Positions 61,465 to 64,000 of a DNA stretch of 64,000 nucleotides are shown in pieces (the stretch's first letter is position 1; each line of letters begins with the position of its first letter). Under the pieces are notes generated by a model. The model saw only the letters and a list, made by a program, of their open reading frames with translations, ran no database searches and was not told the origin of the DNA. A program made the position numbers and the translations under genes. The stretch comes from Bimastos eiseni (lineage: Eukaryota; Annelida; Clitellata; Crassiclitellata; Lumbricidae). Where the stretch lies: assembly GCA_959347315.1 (NCBI GenBank), contig OY365808.1, positions 1,668,107-1,732,106 on the forward strand, written 5' to 3'.

Positions 61465-61490
61465 CATTGTTATTGTTAATAATATTATTA
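61136..61490. repeat. (ATT)n and (AAT)n tracts in mutual inversion
   Basis: ATT runs (61211-61340) are followed by AAT runs (61338-61378), then alternating blocks of each. The opposed tracts can fold on themselves. Ile/Asn/Leu frames are artefacts. Confidence 0.95.
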
Positions 61491-61644
61491 ATGTATTTAA
61501 TGACTCTTGTAATATTTGTAATGTCACGGCTTCGGTCAAAAAATAACAACGCAGATTACGTCTGCAGTCTCAAGCAAATTCGGTAAGTTAAGATCGACGC
61601 CGATAGCAGAGGCAATATTTCCTAAGACACCGTTAGAACATTTT

Positions 61645-61735
61645 AATAAACGCCAAGAAGCAAGTGTCCTACGCCAAAACGACTCTACGCCAAAGCGTTC
61701 TGCGCCAAAACGGCTGCGCCAAAACGTCATGTACC
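61645..61735. repeat. CGCCAAAACG-type repeats
   Basis: CGCCAA(A/G)A(A)CG-like words recur five times at 13-17 bp spacing (CTACGCCAAAACGAC, CTACGCCAAAGCG, TGCGCCAAAACGG). Confidence 0.8.
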
Positions 61736-62154
61736 GGTCTTTTGCATAGAGTGGGACAAAAACTGACTAGGGAATTAAATGGCTATTGAGTGTAGCAATC
61801 ATGAAGTACACGATCTTCGTCTCAGTTGTGCGATGCGAACGCATCTCTTGCGGCAAGGGCGTTAAAAGGCAAGTTGCAAACCAAATGTCAATTACCCATT
61901 GATCGCAGGAAACATGGTATTTGAACCATTTCGTAACAGCGCATATAAAGAATTCAGGCAGAAATAGCGTGTGATAACTATATGTAATTTGCTATATATT
62001 ATTTTCACTGTATTAAGCAATGAGACTCGCAATACAAACCACACTGTTAGAACACCTCTTTTAGTTGGACAGAGGTATTTAGATATAATAGCAACGTCAA
62101 CATTCAAATCCTTCATTATTGGCCTATATATATCGCCATGGTATTATTAGTTAC

Positions 62155-62255
62155 TGCTGTAACTCCGCCACTGGTAGTACTCGGCCAGTGCCAGTCCCAG
62201 GCCTGGATAAAGGAGGAGGGCGACGCTAATGGTCTTTGTTACCACACAGTGTCCT
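62155..62255 (+). repeat. S1 SINE-like repeat
   Basis: GCCAGTGCCAGTCCCAGGCC, GGATAAAGGAGGAGGGCGAC, GCTAATGGTCTTTGTTACC, ACACAGTGTCCTGAAG. The final GTTAAAC is lost. Confidence 0.85.
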
Positions 62256-62393
62256 GAAGCCGAATCAACGTACCCGATACTGCTGCTGTCTCACTGAAGT
62301 ATGTATTTGAACTTAGACGTGTGCTATTAATTAAGGTGTTTAAAAATGTAAGTTAGATTTTTACTTCGTTGCGGCTTCTGTAGTGTGAGTCCT

Positions 62394-62470
62394 ATGACCA
62401 TTGACTGTGGATAAAATAAAGTACAAATATACGATTTTTTATATATATTTTATCCACAGTCAATGGTCAT
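62394..62470. repeat. Perfect 25-bp inverted repeat (77-nt hairpin)
   Basis: 62394-62418 (ATGACCATTGACTGTGG...) and 62446-62470 are exact reverse complements around a 27-base A/T-rich loop. Confidence 0.95.
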
Positions 62471-63124
62471 AACACTGGCAGCTCTTTCATTTTTTTCTAA
62501 ATTTTGATTTTTACGCTGATCGGCTGCGAGGATTAAGCACTATCTGTTACTACCACCACATGACTTTGTTACTTCAGAAATTCAGTTTCTGGACCCTATT
62601 GGACCCTAGCGTTGAGCTTATCCTTATCACGTAGCATGATAAAGGCAAAGATAATGATACGTATAACAAGGAAAGAAAAACAAAGGAATCTGTCAGAAAT
62701 AAAGACTTGTTAATCAGTTTGAGAGAATTTTATTAGTGAACATTCCCCTACAATATGACTATGCTACACTGGCTTCTGAAACTCAATTTCTGGACACTAT
62801 TAACAACGCTGGGCATATCATTATCAAGTAGGCCTTCATGTATCGTGGACATTGTTCAGTGTTTGACTACATTAGGTAATACATGTGATACTGCATATGT
62901 TATAGATAATTATTGTAAGGGCAATTGTGACAAAAAATAATGTTATTAAAAACTGAGGCTAGACTAATGGGAGAATGGTTTCTTGTGAAACTAGCAGTGT
63001 CATTGATGAAAATATTCTTTTAGTAAATATAATTGATTACCGATAAAAAATTCATTTGAAATAAAGCTTCATATTGCGACGCTATTTTGCGATCGCGGTT
63101 TTTAATGTAAAACGAGATTTATTC
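62471..63124. other. No gene; weak internal duplication
   Basis: 62560-62645 and 62755-62835 share ATGACT(T/A)TG, AATT(C)AGTTTCTGGAC or CAATTTCTGGACAC, and ATTATC words, suggesting an old duplication. Confidence 0.4.
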
Positions 63125-63195
63125 ATTCATTCATTCATTACAAAGATTTAAATAGCGCCCCTTCAAGGCTACTACTCAGGAGCACTCCCGACCCC
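63125..63195 (-). repeat. CR1/L2-type 3' tail, antisense
   Basis: ATTCATTCATTCATTACAAAG, TTAAATAGCGCCCCTTCAAGG, CTACTACTCAGGAGCACTCCC. The reverse of the family at 15070-15135, with its simple-repeat tail preserved. Confidence 0.75.
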
Positions 63196-63464
63196 ATGAA
63201 CGGCTAAAAAGAACAGAACAGTTTTAGGATAGATCAACTCTTCAATAAGCACATTTACAGCGCTTCTCGAGTACGACGACCGTTTGCTACGTGTCTTCCG
63301 CAAATATGTCATTTAAATTTATTGTTATTTAGTTTCTTATTCTGCAATGGTTGCTCTCTTTGGAATGGGCGTTCCTCATCTCTTTGCCACTTCACCTTCT
63401 ATGGCTGAATATCTACTTTCCCTCACATTGAAACCCTCATTTTCTCTACATAGTTCTACTTCGC

Positions 63465-63530
63465 ATTGAGAACGCTTCTGAGGATTCATGCGTTTAGAAG
63501 CTCTATATAATTGATCAAATACAGTTCAAA
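63465..63530 (+). repeat. CR1/L2-type 3' tail
   Basis: GAACGCTTCTGAGGATTC, GAAGCTCTATATAATTGATC and a TACA-like end. Confidence 0.5.
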
Positions 63531-63734
63531 AGCAATACAGTTATTTATTTTCAAAGAAAGAGAGTATTATTCGAACTGATGCATATATGTGAAACTGAGG
63601 AATTTATATAAAAATTTGCAAGTCTTTTAAAGGTGTTGAAGCTCAATGGCTGCGTTTACTGATTTTACCATTCAAAAGTGCATTCATTACCTTGAACTGC
63701 GTCTTTCACATTTAATATTCATAATCTATGTAAA

Positions 63735-63960
63735 TAAAGAGAGAATTCTATCTGTCTGTCTGTCCGGCAATGCATTTGCACAGTTTTATAGTTATTCACT
63801 CGAAACCTTCACAGTTGGCTCGGGGAACACCTGAGACACGCAGTCGAGAGGTTCGTGAACCCCGTGGACGCCGTCTTCCTGGTCTCCATGCAAACACTGT
63901 ATCTAGGCTACTACCCCCAAAGTTTCCATCTCATTCGCCAGGAGCGCCACACCATTTCTT
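63735..63960 (-). repeat. R5 dispersed repeat, copy 3, antisense
   Basis: TCTGTCTGTCTGTCCGGC, TTCACTCGAAACCTTC, GGGGAACACCTGAGACACGC, GTCGAGAGGTTCGTGAACCC and GCCGTCTTCCTGG are the reverse of copies 1 and 2. Confidence 0.85.
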
Positions 63961-64000
63961 CTTTATCATCGTCATGAATGAATGGACGGTTTGGGAGATA

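Noticed and set aside
61120..61539. Ile/Asn frames
   Set aside because: ATT/AAT microsatellite artefact.
1..64000. tRNA or rRNA genes
   Set aside because: No cloverleaf with A and B boxes or rRNA signature was recognised by eye; a covariance-model scan would be needed to exclude divergent ones.

Overview
The window is metazoan nuclear DNA. Introns with GT/AG borders interrupt a neurotransmitter-receptor-like gene, microsatellites are abundant, and most of the rest is layered retrotransposons, SINE-like repeats and MITEs. A marine invertebrate (for example a lophotrochozoan) fits the mix of I-type and CR1/L2-type LINEs, Ty3-type LTR elements, hAT and piggyBac MITEs, and short repeats ending in GTCGTTAAAC. 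The species cannot be fixed from sequence alone. No bacterial operon, CRISPR array, rRNA or convincing tRNA was seen.

Layout. (1) 1-3.3 kb: a decayed CR1/L2-type LINE endonuclease, an (AAT)n tract and SINE pieces. (2) 4.4-12.6 kb, minus strand: one recognisable host gene, a six-exon pentameric ligand-gated ion channel (pLGIC). All splice phases agree, the Cys-loop cysteines are absent, and the M3-M4 loop is almost absent. Its introns hold LINE 3' ends, SINEs, a foldback element and a 0.4 kb GGT/GAT minisatellite. (3) 12.6-25.9 kb: MITEs, microsatellites, a truncated CR1/L2 LINE (minus), a long dispersed repeat (called R3 here) and a promoter-like repeat (called RX). (4) 26.3-37.8 kb: a Ty3/gypsy-type LTR family with unusually long LTRs (2.2-2.5 kb). 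There is a solo LTR with target duplication GTAC, a 3' LTR with polypurine tract attached to a minus-strand pol with two nonsense codons, and a diverged LTR in inverted orientation butted against the pol. Each of the two younger LTRs carries a 208-209 codon ORF that runs off the LTR end. (5) 38.3-45.7 kb: an essentially complete two-ORF LINE of the I group with a gag-like ORF1 and an endonuclease-RT-RNase H ORF2. Both frames are open, but the endonuclease catalytic Glu is Gln. (6) 46.2-52.2 kb: a second, decayed LINE of a sister family in the same orientation. (7) 52.3-64 kb: SINE copies, further RX copies (one split by a piggyBac-like element), microsatellites and hairpins.

How parts relate. 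Both I-type LINEs, a third truncated copy in the pLGIC gene and the short S2 repeats end in the same 3' block (CAACGGCC, about 20-30 nt, then GTCGTTAAACT). The S1 repeats share its GTCGTTAAACTG end. This is the layout expected if the LINE machinery mobilises the short repeats. The repeats record a relative order: the solo LTR went into an R3 copy, piggyBac into an RX copy, and a hAT MITE into the old inverted LTR.

Limits: all homology calls come from reading motifs and translations by eye. Percent identities, exact family names and boundaries of dispersed repeats are approximate.
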